Shown one piece after another: positions 49,160 to 59,069 of a stretch of 64,000 nt of DNA (position 1 is the first letter of the stretch; each line of letters opens with the position of its first letter). Location of the stretch: assembly GCF_964275155.1 (NCBI RefSeq), contig NZ_OZ193413.1:806001-870000 (forward strand), written 5' to 3'. The DNA comes from Curculioniphilus buchneri (GTDB lineage: Bacteria > Pseudomonadota > Gammaproteobacteria > Enterobacterales > Enterobacteriaceae). The notes below the pieces were generated by a model. The model saw only the letters and a list, made by a program, of their open reading frames with translations. It made no database searches and was not told the DNA's origin. The position numbers were made by a program, and so were the translations under genes.

Positions 49160-49729
49160 TTAACTACTTGGCCAACGCTGAAATAGATCTTGAGGTAGTT
49201 GAAGTTGGAATTGATCTAATATACGATTAACAGTTTGGTCTATAATATCGCCAATTTTTATTGGTCTATGATAAAAGGCTGGTACGGGTGGCATAATAAT
49301 TGCACCTAATTCTACTGCAACGGTCATCAGACGTAAATGACCTAGATGTAATGGCGTTTCTCGTACCCCTAGTACCAATTTCCGCCGTTCTTTCAGAACT
49401 ACATCAGCCGCACGTATCAGTAAAGTATCATTGTAACTATTAACTATTCCAGAAAGAGTTTTCATGGAACAAGGTAAAATTACCATACCTATAGTATGAA
49501 ATGAACCGGAACTAATACTGGCAGCAATATCTCGTACATCATATACTATATCTGCTAAAGCCTGAACTTCACGTAAGGAAAAATTTGTTTCTATCGTTAA
49601 TGTTTTTTTAGCCGCTAAACTCATTACTAAATGTACTTCAATATCCGATAGAATGTTAAGTACCTGTAATAGTCGGATTCCATAAATTATGCCACTAGCG
49701 CCGCTAATGCCAACAATTAGACATTTCAT
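49160..49729 (-). CDS. ubiX: Flavin prenyltransferase UbiX
   Basis: Makes prenylated FMN, the cofactor of UbiD decarboxylase in ubiquinone synthesis. 189 residues, exactly the E. coli length. 'IVGISGASGIIYGIRLLQVL' (FMN binding), 'SLAAKKTL', 'SISSGSFHTIGMVILPCSMKTLSGIV', 'RAADVVLKERRKLVLGVRETPLHLGHLRLM' and 'IMPPVPAFYHRP' all match. It stands alone. A tandem 11-base duplication and a 13-base palindrome lie just upstream of its start, listed separately. UbiD must lie elsewhere for the enzyme to be useful. Confidence 0.97.
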   Translation of the reverse strand: MKCLIVGISGASGIIYGIRLLQVLNILSDIEVHLVMSLAAKKTLTIETNFSLREVQALADIVYDVRDIAASISSGSFHTIGMVILPCSMKTLSGIVNSYNDTLLIRAADVVLKERRKLVLGVRETPLHLGHLRLMTVAVELGAIIMPPVPAFYHRPIKIGDIIDQTVNRILDQFQLQLPQDLFQRWPSS

Positions 49730-50814
49730 ACCTACTACTCCGAGTAGAGCGAAAATAATAGAAGACGAATAGAAGACGACATGGTTAATTTAGCTATACT
49801 TATCAGATTCTATAAAAATACATTCATCAATCAATGTGATAACAATTACTGATCGAGATTTAAGTAAGTAAGAATTACTTGATTATATATAAATGTAACA
49901 AGCTTTATCGTAGATTTGTTTAAAAAATATTTATTAATTTTTTATGTAATGGCAATAATTAAATACGAGATCTATAAGATCAATATGTCGGCATAGCATA
50001 TTTTGATGCATCATATACTTTACTATTCTGTTAATAATGATTAACAATAGAATTTCACATCAACTCTATGTAAAAAAATTCTGATTAATTTAATGAAATC
50101 TTCTTTTATCTACATAACTTACAAAAAGATATTCATCTTTTTAATTTGATCACTAACGATTATAACAATATAACTTTCTAAGAAAAAAGAAATTTTTCTT
50201 AAAATAATTTTTACATAACATTAGTTTATCTGAAAACGGAAATAATTGTTTGTATATTGCATGCACAATCTATGCATATAAAAACATCTTAAACTTTTTT
50301 GATTAAAAATAATATTTTAAAAAAATTATAAAATACATCATTTTTTAAGATGGCTATATCTTTTACCTTACAGAACAATATATCATATTAATAAAAAATA
50401 TATCACATATACACCATTTTTTAATCTTTTTATGTCATGCAGCAGTAAAATTAAAAATTATTTAATAATTTTATTCATTGATTGTTACTATAAAACTTGA
50501 TATTTATTATTGAGCTAATATATATTTATTCGCATATTATATACTTTTATAAAAAATTATATTTTTCTTATATAAATAATATTAATAACGTTATATTACT
50601 GCATAATTATATTTTTATGTTATTTTATAATAGTAAGATAGTAAGAATGTTGATTAGTACAATGCAATCAGGTATAACGAATTGTATAAGTAACGATTTT
50701 AAAATTCCAATATTTTAAGATACATTGAATGAAATTTACTGGTTAACAGAGTTAAACCTAAATACATTAGATTAATTAAAAACATATTAAATGACACAAT
50801 ACCATATCAGAAAT
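49730..50814. other. Gene-free spacer between ubiX and pfkA
   Basis: 1.1 kb. A frame at 50497-50718 has low-complexity Ile/Tyr/Asn content and no Shine-Dalgarno, so I do not call it. Only the short repeats near ubiX stand out. Confidence 0.55.
49735..49779. repeat. Palindrome and tandem 11-base duplication upstream of ubiX
   Basis: CTACTC-C-GAGTAG (49735-49747) overlaps the likely ubiX Shine-Dalgarno on the minus strand. ATAGAAGACGA occurs twice in perfect tandem (49758-49768 and 49769-49779). A perfect tandem copy inside decaying DNA suggests a recent slippage event, and its position in the 5' leader could affect ubiX expression. Confidence 0.85.
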
Positions 50815-51777
50815 TCAAAATAATTTTTTTGCTATCTCCAAAGTATCGCTACGGAAAGGACGTTTCATATGTTCAATGGCATCGGAAATATTATGATGCA
50901 CAAGACATTCGTTTTGAATACCAACACAGTGACCACCACATCCTTGTAACAGTAATTCAATAGAATAAGCACCCATACGTGAAGCTATAATACGATCACA
51001 AGCTACCGGATTACCTCCTCTCTGAATATGTCCCAGTACCGTAGCGCGAGTCTCACGACCTGTATTTTTTTCGATATATTGTGCCAATTCAGTGATATTG
51101 CAAATATATTCGGTAATGGCAACAATCGCATGTTTCTTACCTTTAGTAATGCCTGCTTTGATTTCATTAAGTAAATCTTTTTTGTTAAACTCCACTTCAG
51201 GTAAAACGATAAATTCGCATCCACCAGCAACAGCTGCTGCCATAGTTAAATCGCCGCAGTAGCGTCCCATTACTTCTACAATTGAAATACGTTGATGAGA
51301 AGTAGAGGTATCACGTAGTCGATCGATTGCTTCAACCACTGTTTCTAAGGCAGTAAAGTAACCAATAGTATAGTCAGTACCTGCTACGTCATTATCAATG
51401 GTGCCTGGTAAACCAATGCAGGGAAATCCCATTTCAGTTAATTTTTTAGCTCCCATATAAGAGCCGTCACCTCCAATTACTACTAATGCATCGAGACTAC
51501 GTTTACTCAAGTTTTCAATGGCAATAGAACGTATTCTTTTTTTATAAAACTCAGGAAACCGTGCCGAACCGAGAAAAGTACCACCTCGATTAATTACATC
51601 AGAGACACTATAGCGATCTAATTTTATCATCCGATCCTGAAATAGTCCAAGGTAACCATCATAAATACCATAAATTTCTAAACCTTCTGATAGTCCAGTT
51701 CGAACAACACTCCTAATAGCTGCATTCATTCCTGGGGAATCACCTCCGCTTGTTAATACGGCAATTTTTTTAATCAT
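50815..51777 (-). CDS. pfkA: 6-phosphofructokinase
   Basis: ATP-dependent phosphorylation of fructose 6-phosphate, the control step of glycolysis. 320 residues, as in E. coli. 'VLTSGGDSPGMNAAIRSVV' binds ATP, 'GGDGSYMGA' and the catalytic Asp in 'PGTIDNDVAGTDYTIG' are intact, as are the fructose 6-phosphate Arg/His in 'ETRATVLGHIQRGG' and 'EVMGRYCGD'. Near the C-terminus several residues differ from E. coli, for example 'VPYDR' reads VACDR and 'GYGGRCVG' reads GCGGHCVG. The allosteric residues of the 'LDRYSVSD' region are present. Isolated by 1 kb of empty DNA on each side. Confidence 0.97.
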   Translation of the reverse strand: MIKKIAVLTSGGDSPGMNAAIRSVVRTGLSEGLEIYGIYDGYLGLFQDRMIKLDRYSVSDVINRGGTFLGSARFPEFYKKRIRSIAIENLSKRSLDALVVIGGDGSYMGAKKLTEMGFPCIGLPGTIDNDVAGTDYTIGYFTALETVVEAIDRLRDTSTSHQRISIVEVMGRYCGDLTMAAAVAGGCEFIVLPEVEFNKKDLLNEIKAGITKGKKHAIVAITEYICNITELAQYIEKNTGRETRATVLGHIQRGGNPVACDRIIASRMGAYSIELLLQGCGGHCVGIQNECLVHHNISDAIEHMKRPFRSDTLEIAKKLF

Positions 51778-53083
51778 GCTTACCTCGATACTTAAAAGCT
51801 ACTTGAACAAAATACAATCATTTATTAGTTTTCTTTATCAAGAAGAATATTAATACATAGGAATAGTAATGCATCATTACTAATGATGAGTGATATATCA
51901 GATTAATTTCAAATATTATTTTTCTGATTTATTTTTTATTATAAAGATATTATCGTCTATTCATTGCATCAATAGTAGATTGAAAACAAAAATAAAAACA
52001 GCTAGTATTTCATATGGTTATTTAAAGCATTCAAGAAAATTATTTGATTAAGTTTCTAATTTTTATAAACTTTATAAATCTTGTTAAGCTACTTAACTTT
52101 TTATTATTAATTCATATTAATAAATGTGTACCTAACGTATACCAGTAGTAAAGTAGATTACTATTATAAAAAAATAAATTTTTGCACGTTTATATCTAAT
52201 AGATGCTACTTTTCTACATATCGTTCATAAGATATGATCGGCTTTAAACCCAATTAATAGTTTGAAAACTGTGCTTGTTTAGTAGTGAATTAAAGTATGA
52301 TAAACAAGAAAGGATACATTTTATTCTATTATGTGTCGTTTTTGATTCAATGTCGAGCAATATATATATTATAATATATATTGAAAACACGCACATTGTT
52401 TTATAGGAACCTATGAAAATTCTTCGTAAGAATAGGTTATTTTTAATTCATTTCATTATTAATTCACTTAAAATCCAATAAGTGGCATAAACATGGATAT
52501 ATATTAAATACAAAACGTCATCTCAAATATATGATTACAAATGATTACAATAAACTCTAATAAAATTATTCTTAAATAATTTATCTAATTAAATAGAAGT
52601 TTTTATATTTATTTAATAATAAATTAAAGTTTATAAATTGTATAATTTCTAGTTTAGAACTAAATTAAGATATAATACTAGATAACTAATTGTATTGTCA
52701 TGTGTTTAACATACTAAACGTTATTTCAATACAATTTAAATGTAAAATTTATTTAGAAATAATGCTAATCCACATTATTATTAAGTCTATTTATTAATTA
52801 TATTAATTATATTAGTTATAATAAGCATTCATAAATTCATATAATAACCATAAAAAATAACTCACTTCATCAATCATAATACCTATGTATGACAGACATA
52901 TAACTGTTTATTGTTTATTTGAATTTAAAAATTATATATAAAAATTTTATTTGATATATATAATATATTACTTTAAAAGATTGATATTCGCAGACAAATC
53001 CTTCGTACAACATTTAATAATGTGTTAGAACTATTCTCTTTTATATATATAACATTTTATTATACTTTTTATTATACTTTGGT
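51778..53083. other. Gene-free stretch between pfkA and rplS
   Basis: 1.3 kb without a recognisable gene. A 12-base near-tandem (TTTTATTATAC, period 12) lies at 53055-53078 next to the rplS stop. An almost pure A/T palindrome is at about 52354-52379. Confidence 0.55.
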
Positions 53084-53431
53084 TTAATTAAGTCGTTCTC
53101 TGATACGTGCAGCTTTGCCAGTACGTTCACGTAAATAGTACAATTTAGCTTTACGCACAGATCCACGGCGTTTTACAAATATACTATCTATTATTGGAGA
53201 ATATGTTTGAAAAACGCGTTCAACACCTTCACCATTAGAAATTTTACGAACACTAAACGCAGAATGTAAACCACGATTACGAATAGCGATCACCACACCT
53301 TCAAAGGCTTGGAGACGTTTTTTACTTCCTTCAACGACCCAAACTTTAACTTCTACTGAATCACCTGGTCGGAAAAGTGGTATAGTTTTTTTTATTTGTT
53401 CCTGTTCTATTTTATCAATAATCCATCTCAT
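53084..53431 (-). CDS. rplS: 50S ribosomal protein L19
   Basis: Lies at the 30S-50S interface. The ATG at 53431 (MRWIIDKIEQEQIKK) gives exactly the usual 115 residues; the frame extends 20 codons upstream without family support. 'FRPGDSVEVKVWVVEGSKKRLQAFEGVVIAIRNRGL', 'SNGEGVERVFQT' and 'AKLYYLRERTGKAARIRERLN' are almost identical to E. coli. Last gene of rpsP-rimM-trmD-rplS, 60 bases after trmD. No strong terminator is visible. Confidence 0.98.
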   Translation of the reverse strand: MRWIIDKIEQEQIKKTIPLFRPGDSVEVKVWVVEGSKKRLQAFEGVVIAIRNRGLHSAFSVRKISNGEGVERVFQTYSPIIDSIFVKRRGSVRKAKLYYLRERTGKAARIRERLN

Positions 53432-53491
53432 AATATATAAATCTCTTATATTTAAATGTAATAACATTAACCATAAGACATATAATTTCAA

Positions 53492-54235
53492 TTAATTTTT
53501 CTGAATTTCTTGTTGAAATTCATTCAATAATCGTAAATACTCATTAGTTAGTAAAATTTTATCAAGAAGTTCAGGTCTTCTGAGCCAGGTACGTCCTAAA
53601 GACTGTTTTAAACGCCAACTATGAATTCCAGCATGGTTACCTGATAATAAAATAGACGGTACCTGCATATCGTTGCTCAGTACAGGGCGAGTATAATGTG
53701 GATAATCTAATAATCCATTAAAAAAAGAATCCTCCATTGCTGACGCTCTATGTCCTAGTATACCTGGAAGTAATCGAGATATTGAATCAATTAACACCAT
53801 GGCTGCTAATTCACCGCCGCTAAGAACATAGTCACCTATTGACCATTCGCCATTAATTTCAGTAGTGACTAAACGTTCATCAATACCTTCATAACGGCCA
53901 CAGACCAAAATCATTTTCATATTATTGGCAAGTTCTCTGACGCCTTGCTGATTAAGTTGTCGTCCTTGAGGAGATAAATATATTACTTTTACATTTTTTC
54001 CTGCTCTATTTTTAGCATCATGAATAGCATTTTGTAAGGGTTTCAGCATCATCACCATTCCGGGTCCACCACCGTATGGACGATCGTCGATAGTACGTCG
54101 ACGATCATAGGCAAAATCACGTGGATTCCAGAACTGTATATTCAACAAACCATTTTTTACGGCTCGTCCAGTGATTCCATAATCAGTGATGGCACGAAAC
54201 ATCTCAGGAAATATGCTAATTATACCAATCCACAT
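53492..54235 (-). CDS. trmD: tRNA (guanine-N1-)-methyltransferase TrmD
   Basis: Methylates G37 of tRNAs reading CNN and some others, preventing +1 frameshifts. The trefoil-knot SPOUT fold shows 'DDRPYGGGPGMVMM', 'VIYLSPQGRQL', 'LVCGRYEGIDERL', 'EWSIGDYVLSGGELAAM' and the C-terminal 'LLSGNHAGIHSWRLKQSLGRTWLRRPELL'. 247 residues against 255. It lies 42 bases after rimM. Small changes such as 'AEIRRWR' to AGIHSWR are outside the catalytic core. Confidence 0.97.
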   Translation of the reverse strand: MWIGIISIFPEMFRAITDYGITGRAVKNGLLNIQFWNPRDFAYDRRRTIDDRPYGGGPGMVMMLKPLQNAIHDAKNRAGKNVKVIYLSPQGRQLNQQGVRELANNMKMILVCGRYEGIDERLVTTEINGEWSIGDYVLSGGELAAMVLIDSISRLLPGILGHRASAMEDSFFNGLLDYPHYTRPVLSNDMQVPSILLSGNHAGIHSWRLKQSLGRTWLRRPELLDKILLTNEYLRLLNEFQQEIQKN

Positions 54236-54277
54236 GCATTCTATCTCTAGACGTTATTACTAGTTGAAAATTAAAGA

Positions 54278-54829
54278 TTAAAAACTAGGATCCCATTCAA
54301 TTTTAATAAAACGGGTAGCAAGATCAACATTTTTAATTACCTGATTATCTAGAAATGGAATTAATCGCTCTTTCGTACTAAAAACATCCTGTAAGTGAGC
54401 TTTTACTACCAATACATCATGAGAACCTGTCTCAATTAGATTAACCACTTCACCTAGTTGATAACCATCAACAGTTACAACCTGGCATCCGATGAGATCT
54501 TTCCAGTAATATTCGTCTTCGTTAAGCTTTGGTAATGACGAGATATTAACAAAAATTTCGAGATTGTTAAATAATAATGCTGTTTCTCGATCTTTTATCT
54601 CTCTAATTTTCACGATCCAATTTTGATTCATCTGTTTCCAATTTTCTAACCAAATTGAATTCCATTGATCAAATTGTTTAACAAACCAAGGTTGATAAGA
54701 AAAAATATTTTCAGCTTTTGCAGTAGATGAACGAATTTTTAACCAACCACGTACTCCATACGCTGCACCTATTGTGCCTAAAATAATAGCGTTAATAGAT
54801 TTTTTATTATTGCACTTAATTGTTGCCAT
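54278..54829 (-). CDS. rimM: 16S rRNA processing protein RimM
   Basis: Assembly factor for the 30S head that binds S19. The ATG at 54829 (MATIKCNNKKSINAIILG) places 14 residues before 'IILGTIGAAYGVRGWLK', like E. coli. The PRC-barrel C-terminal domain has 'EYYWKDLIGCQVV' and 'ERLIPFLDNQVIKNVDL'. 183 residues against 182. The start overlaps the rpsP end by 14 bases; in E. coli the two are separated, so the overlap is due to a longer rpsP here. An ATG further upstream would lengthen the overlap. Confidence 0.95.
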   Translation of the reverse strand: MATIKCNNKKSINAIILGTIGAAYGVRGWLKIRSSTAKAENIFSYQPWFVKQFDQWNSIWLENWKQMNQNWIVKIREIKDRETALLFNNLEIFVNISSLPKLNEDEYYWKDLIGCQVVTVDGYQLGEVVNLIETGSHDVLVVKAHLQDVFSTKERLIPFLDNQVIKNVDLATRFIKIEWDPSF

Positions 54830-55088
54830 CGTTAAAAACATTATTATTTTTTGTAGCATTTTTTATCAACACAGCCACGCGATTAGATACTATTGCACCT
54901 TGATCAATCCAATGTCGAATACGATCTGAATTTAGAAAAAAACTTTTTTCTTGGTAAGATCGGATCGGGTTAAAAAAACCAATACGCTCAATAAAGCGGC
55001 CATTACGTGCACTACGGCTATCAGTCACCACTATGTGATAAAATGGACGTTTTTTAGCACCTCCGCGTGCCAAACGAATTTTTACCAT
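54816..55088 (-). CDS. rpsP: 30S ribosomal protein S16, extended C-terminus
   Basis: Needed for 30S assembly. 'MVKIRLARGGAKKRPFYHIVV', 'DSRSARNGRFIERIGFFNP' and 'DQGAIVSNRVAVLIKNA' match E. coli S16 closely. 90 residues against 82: the last eight or so (ending VFNDGNN) run into the rimM start, suggesting loss of the original stop followed by read-through to the next one. The gene follows ffh with a 67-base gap, as in E. coli. Confidence 0.97.
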   Translation of the reverse strand: MVKIRLARGGAKKRPFYHIVVTDSRSARNGRFIERIGFFNPIRSYQEKSFFLNSDRIRHWIDQGAIVSNRVAVLIKNATKNNNVFNDGNN

Positions 55089-55155
55089 AATACCCCTTTA
55101 ATTTTAAACTCAGTTTTAAAAATTCTTTTTTTAAATTTACTAGAATTTTTTATTG

Positions 55156-56547
55156 TTATATATCAATAAGACAGCTAACAGTTAGAAAAAGACCAGGAAG
55201 AATCCTATTCTTCATGCATCGCATAAAATTTATGATTCCATTTTTTTTTATTTTTTTCATCATTTTCTGCATGTAATCGAATTGTTTTAAAAACTTGTTC
55301 ACATCTTGTATTTTCATGCCAGATCCGACTGCAATACGGCGTATACGTGATCCTTTAATAATATTTGGATTTAAAAGTTCTTTAGTTGTCATCGAATTAA
55401 TCATAGCTTCCATATGCATCAAGATGCCGTCATCTACACGAGATTTAACATCTTCTGGTAATTGACCGCCGATACTGACTGGCAACTTACTCATGATATT
55501 GACAATACCACCCATGTTACGCATCTGTTGTAATTGTTGAAAAAAGTCGTTCAAATTAAATTCAATACCTTGATTAAGCTTTCTGGTTAGTTTTTCTACT
55601 TGAACACTATCAATTTTATTTTCCATCTCTTCAATAAAAGATAACACATCCCCCATACCCAATATTCGGCTAGCTAGCCGGTCGGGATAAAATGGCTCAA
55701 GTGCGTCAATTGTTTCTCCAATTCCTATGAATTTAATAGGTTTACCAGTAAGATGGCAAATAGATAATGCTGCGCCGCCTCGTGTATCGCTATCTAATTT
55801 AGTCAATATAATACCAGTCAATGGTAACGCTTGAGAAAATGCATTAGCAATGTTACTAATATCTTGTCCGATCATAACATCAACCACAAATATAGTTTCT
55901 ACTGGACTAATAGTATTATGCACTGCAACGATTTCGGACATCATCATCTTATCTGAATGCAAACGGCCAGCTGTATCTACTAATAGTACATCGTAAAATT
56001 TTAGCTTTGCCTGTATTAATGCATTATTGATGATATCAATCGGTTTTTGTGTAATATCAGATGGAAAAAAATCTACACCCGCAGTCTGTGCCAATATTTC
56101 TAGTTGTTTTATGGCCGCCGGCCTACAAGTATCTGCTGATACTACTAAAACTTTTTTATTATATTTTGTACATAAATGTTTACTAAGTTTACCAATACTA
56201 GTTGTTTTTCCACTCCCATGCAAACCTACCATCAATATAACTGCAGGCGGTTGTACTGCCAAATTTAAGGTATTATCCTTATTGCCCATAGCATGTACTA
56301 ATTCAATATGTATGATCTTAATAAATGTTTGGCCCGGTGTTAAATTCTTATTAATTTCTTGCCCTAAAGCATTTTGTCTCACTCGGTTGATAAAATCGTG
56401 CACGACTGATAATGCCACATCTGCTTCTAAAAGTGCTATTCGAATTTCCCGCAGAGTATTATTAATATTATTTTCCGTCAGTCGACCTTTACCACGTATA
56501 TTATATAATACACGTGATAATCGTTCAGATAAATTTTTAAATATCAT
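55156..56547 (-). CDS. ffh: Signal recognition particle GTPase Ffh, altered motifs
   Basis: SRP protein that binds 4.5S RNA and signal sequences. N domain (about 1-85), G domain (about 90-295), M domain (about 300-440). Intact: 'DTAGRLH', 'GMGDVLSFIEE' and the RNA-binding 'GSRIRRIAVGSGMKIQDVNKFLKQF'. Unusual: G1 'GLQGAGKTT' reads GLHGSGKTT, 'DVYRPAA' reads DTCRPAA, 'TKVDGDARGGAA' reads TKLDSDTRGGAA, and 'SIRHxTG' reads SICHLTG (Cys264, TGC at 55756-55758). 463 residues against 453; the C-terminus lacks the usual Met/Gly-rich end and instead reads ILPGLFLTVSCLIDI. The frame is open throughout, so it is probably still used, but several conserved GTPase residues have changed. Confidence 0.94.
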   Translation of the reverse strand: MIFKNLSERLSRVLYNIRGKGRLTENNINNTLREIRIALLEADVALSVVHDFINRVRQNALGQEINKNLTPGQTFIKIIHIELVHAMGNKDNTLNLAVQPPAVILMVGLHGSGKTTSIGKLSKHLCTKYNKKVLVVSADTCRPAAIKQLEILAQTAGVDFFPSDITQKPIDIINNALIQAKLKFYDVLLVDTAGRLHSDKMMMSEIVAVHNTISPVETIFVVDVMIGQDISNIANAFSQALPLTGIILTKLDSDTRGGAALSICHLTGKPIKFIGIGETIDALEPFYPDRLASRILGMGDVLSFIEEMENKIDSVQVEKLTRKLNQGIEFNLNDFFQQLQQMRNMGGIVNIMSKLPVSIGGQLPEDVKSRVDDGILMHMEAMINSMTTKELLNPNIIKGSRIRRIAVGSGMKIQDVNKFLKQFDYMQKMMKKIKKNGIINFMRCMKNRILPGLFLTVSCLIDI

Positions 56548-58456
56548 TTTTTTATTAATTTATAGTAACATAATTAGTTATATTATTGATATGATCAATA
56601 ATTATTTTTTACTTTTTACTAAGCAAGTAAAGATTATTAAAATCCTTGCAATCAATCTTGAGAACGCATTACATATAAAAATAATTTTTTAGTTATCTTC
56701 TTTAGTTAAAGAACATTTTCTTCTAATTTTAAAATTTAAAACTAGTTTATTTACATATTCTTTAGGTTCTAATGTATTTTTTTGCTAATATTTTAAACTA
56801 CGGCATGACGTATTCATCATATTAACAACTAATAATGCTAATGAAGAATAGTGTAATTAATATATTACTAATTGGTATATATGTTTTCAATGTGTTTTTT
56901 TTAAAATGATAGTTTAATATTCAGGTTTTTATGTATACTATGAAACAAAAACATGCAAAATGTTTTTTTATATAATAAAATAAAATTATATTTTTAATAT
57001 AATCAAGACAATACCATGCATTAATCAACTAAAATTAATAAGATACCATAGGTGTAATGTTTACTCCATGCGATTTTACATACACTTACTTATACTTAAT
57101 AGATAACATTCAATAGATCATATTACTATTTAAAGATAATGAGTGCATTAGATTAAGTCTAACTATCAGTCCAGTAATAATATTATTGCACTATGAACTT
57201 TAATTTTAGTGTTGAAGTATTAATATCATTTATTGCAGACTATTAGTCTTATTAGATTTTTTTACTGTAATTTCTAGATTAGCTCTGAATTGATAAAAGA
57301 ACGCCATGAATTGACTAACTTGTTCCAATCATCATATAACACATAATTTTAATATTTTATTAACCTATTATATTGGATTATATCACTCAATATTTTGAAA
57401 AAAATGTTCCGTAATCGTGCGTTACAGCCATATTAAAAATAACTTTGACAGTGTAAATATTTTATATTAGATATTTCTATTATCTTATACTCAATATTAG
57501 ATTCTATCTTATTTTTAATTTAGATGAAACATATATTGACATAAAGTAGAGATTTTATCTTTTGTGTTTAAAATAACGAACAAACAACATATGACATACA
57601 TGGTACTTAATATACAAACTCATAGTTTAGTTAAGAAAATTCTCCTACTTGTCTCAAGTATACTATAGTATTAGAAATACTAATCGAGAAAATTTCAGGA
57701 TTGATGAATATTTATTTATTATTCGTCTATACAACGATATAATTATTATCAGATTAAAAATGATTATTAATATTAATATCAAAATAACTTTTTTAATAAA
57801 AATTATTCATACACTCTCAAACTGAAAGTTTACTTATACAAATTCACTAAAATATTATATTAAATTAATTGTTAAACATGAAATTACACATGATATGTAT
57901 TATATTAGATTAAAGTTTATATTTAATATATTATTTATTAGTAAGTTACTACCTTTTTGTATTGTTATCCAAAATAAAAAATTTATCAGAATATTTATTC
58001 TATCTATAAAATAATTTTGTTTTGAATACAGTTGGGACTATTCATATTAATTTCATACGTACTAAAATCTCCATATTTTAGACATACACATATTCAAATT
58101 TTTATTTTATAATTTAAGTATTATTAATTTATGAGCATCGTAGTAGTCAAATTAATACTCATATCCTGTTTTCTACAATTAGTAACAATATTCATATTGC
58201 TATGACTAAACAGTTATCAATAGAAATTGGCTTGATAAAAATGTTTTTCCATTATCAATGTCTACTACGCTACATATAATTTATCACTGTTTTTTAAAAT
58301 TGCGCTATTATCTCAATAATTAGCATTAGTTATTATACCATAATATGGTTATTAAAATCATGAATCATATGCGTATAATCTAATAAAACAATTATTATCC
58401 GATATGAAAATTTTAGATACTAATAGATTGCCTAAAATTGTATATTTAATTTTATT
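56548..58456. other. Gene-free stretch between ffh and mreD
   Basis: 1.9 kb without a recognisable gene. Genes that flank ffh or follow mreD in enterobacteria (ypjD, yhdE, rng) are not recognised. Composition is extreme A/T. Confidence 0.55.
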
Positions 58457-58954
58457 TTATAAAAATTGAGTATAAAATCGACAACGTATTTTACGCATTA
58501 AAAATAATATGCATGGCCATAATATACCGTTTGCTATACAAGTCCAAAATATTTCTGGTTGAAAATCAACATTAGTAACTAAACATTCTGCTAAAAAAAC
58601 CACGCTTTCAGTAATTAACGATAATAGGATTACAATTAGTGTTTGTTGCCAAAGGCATATACTCCGCAATAATTGAAATTTAAATACCACTAAATAAGCC
58701 AATATACTAAATGCTAATGCATGTATGCCCAATGTTGAGCCGAGAATAAGGTCCATGACCAAGCCGATAAAAAAACCCGTTCCTATATTAGTGTGATGTG
58801 GTAATGTCATTATCCAATAAATAAGCAACAAATTAAGCCAAGATGGACAGAATAACATAAGTTTTTGGGGCCACCAAGGCATAATGTGCAGTATTGCTGC
58901 AATAAAAAAAGACATCCAAATCATCCAACGATGATGATCATAATAATGATGCAT
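58457..58954 (-). CDS. mreD: Rod shape-determining protein MreD
   Basis: Inner-membrane protein of the elongasome. 165 residues against 162, with about five membrane segments. The family pattern is seen in 'MPWWPQKLMLFCPSWLNLLLIYWIM', 'NIGTGFFIGLVMDLILGSTLGIHAL' and the C-terminal 'NGILWPCILFLMRKIR'. It follows mreC with a 115-base gap, longer than in E. coli. Together with mreB and mreC it indicates rod-shaped growth. Confidence 0.94.
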   Translation of the reverse strand: MHHYYDHHRWMIWMSFFIAAILHIMPWWPQKLMLFCPSWLNLLLIYWIMTLPHHTNIGTGFFIGLVMDLILGSTLGIHALAFSILAYLVVFKFQLLRSICLWQQTLIVILLSLITESVVFLAECLVTNVDFQPEIFWTCIANGILWPCILFLMRKIRCRFYTQFL

Positions 58955-59069
58955 TACTGTTATCCTGCAGTATAATGATGCAATTAGTTTTTTACGTACG
59001 AAACTATTTCGACCGCTAGCTAAATGCGAAATATAACAGATTAGGAGCTGTTAATGTAGAATTTTTCTT

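Noticed and set aside
50497..50718. 73-codon frame between ubiX and pfkA
   Set aside because: Biased Ile/Tyr/Asn composition, no ribosome binding site, no recognisable family.
18708..55758. Reassignment of TGY codons to arginine as the cause of the Arg-to-Cys pattern
   Set aside because: Genuine cysteines, such as the MutY iron-sulfur ligands, are also encoded by TGY, and many Arg codons CGT/CGC remain, so ordinary mutation bias is the better explanation.
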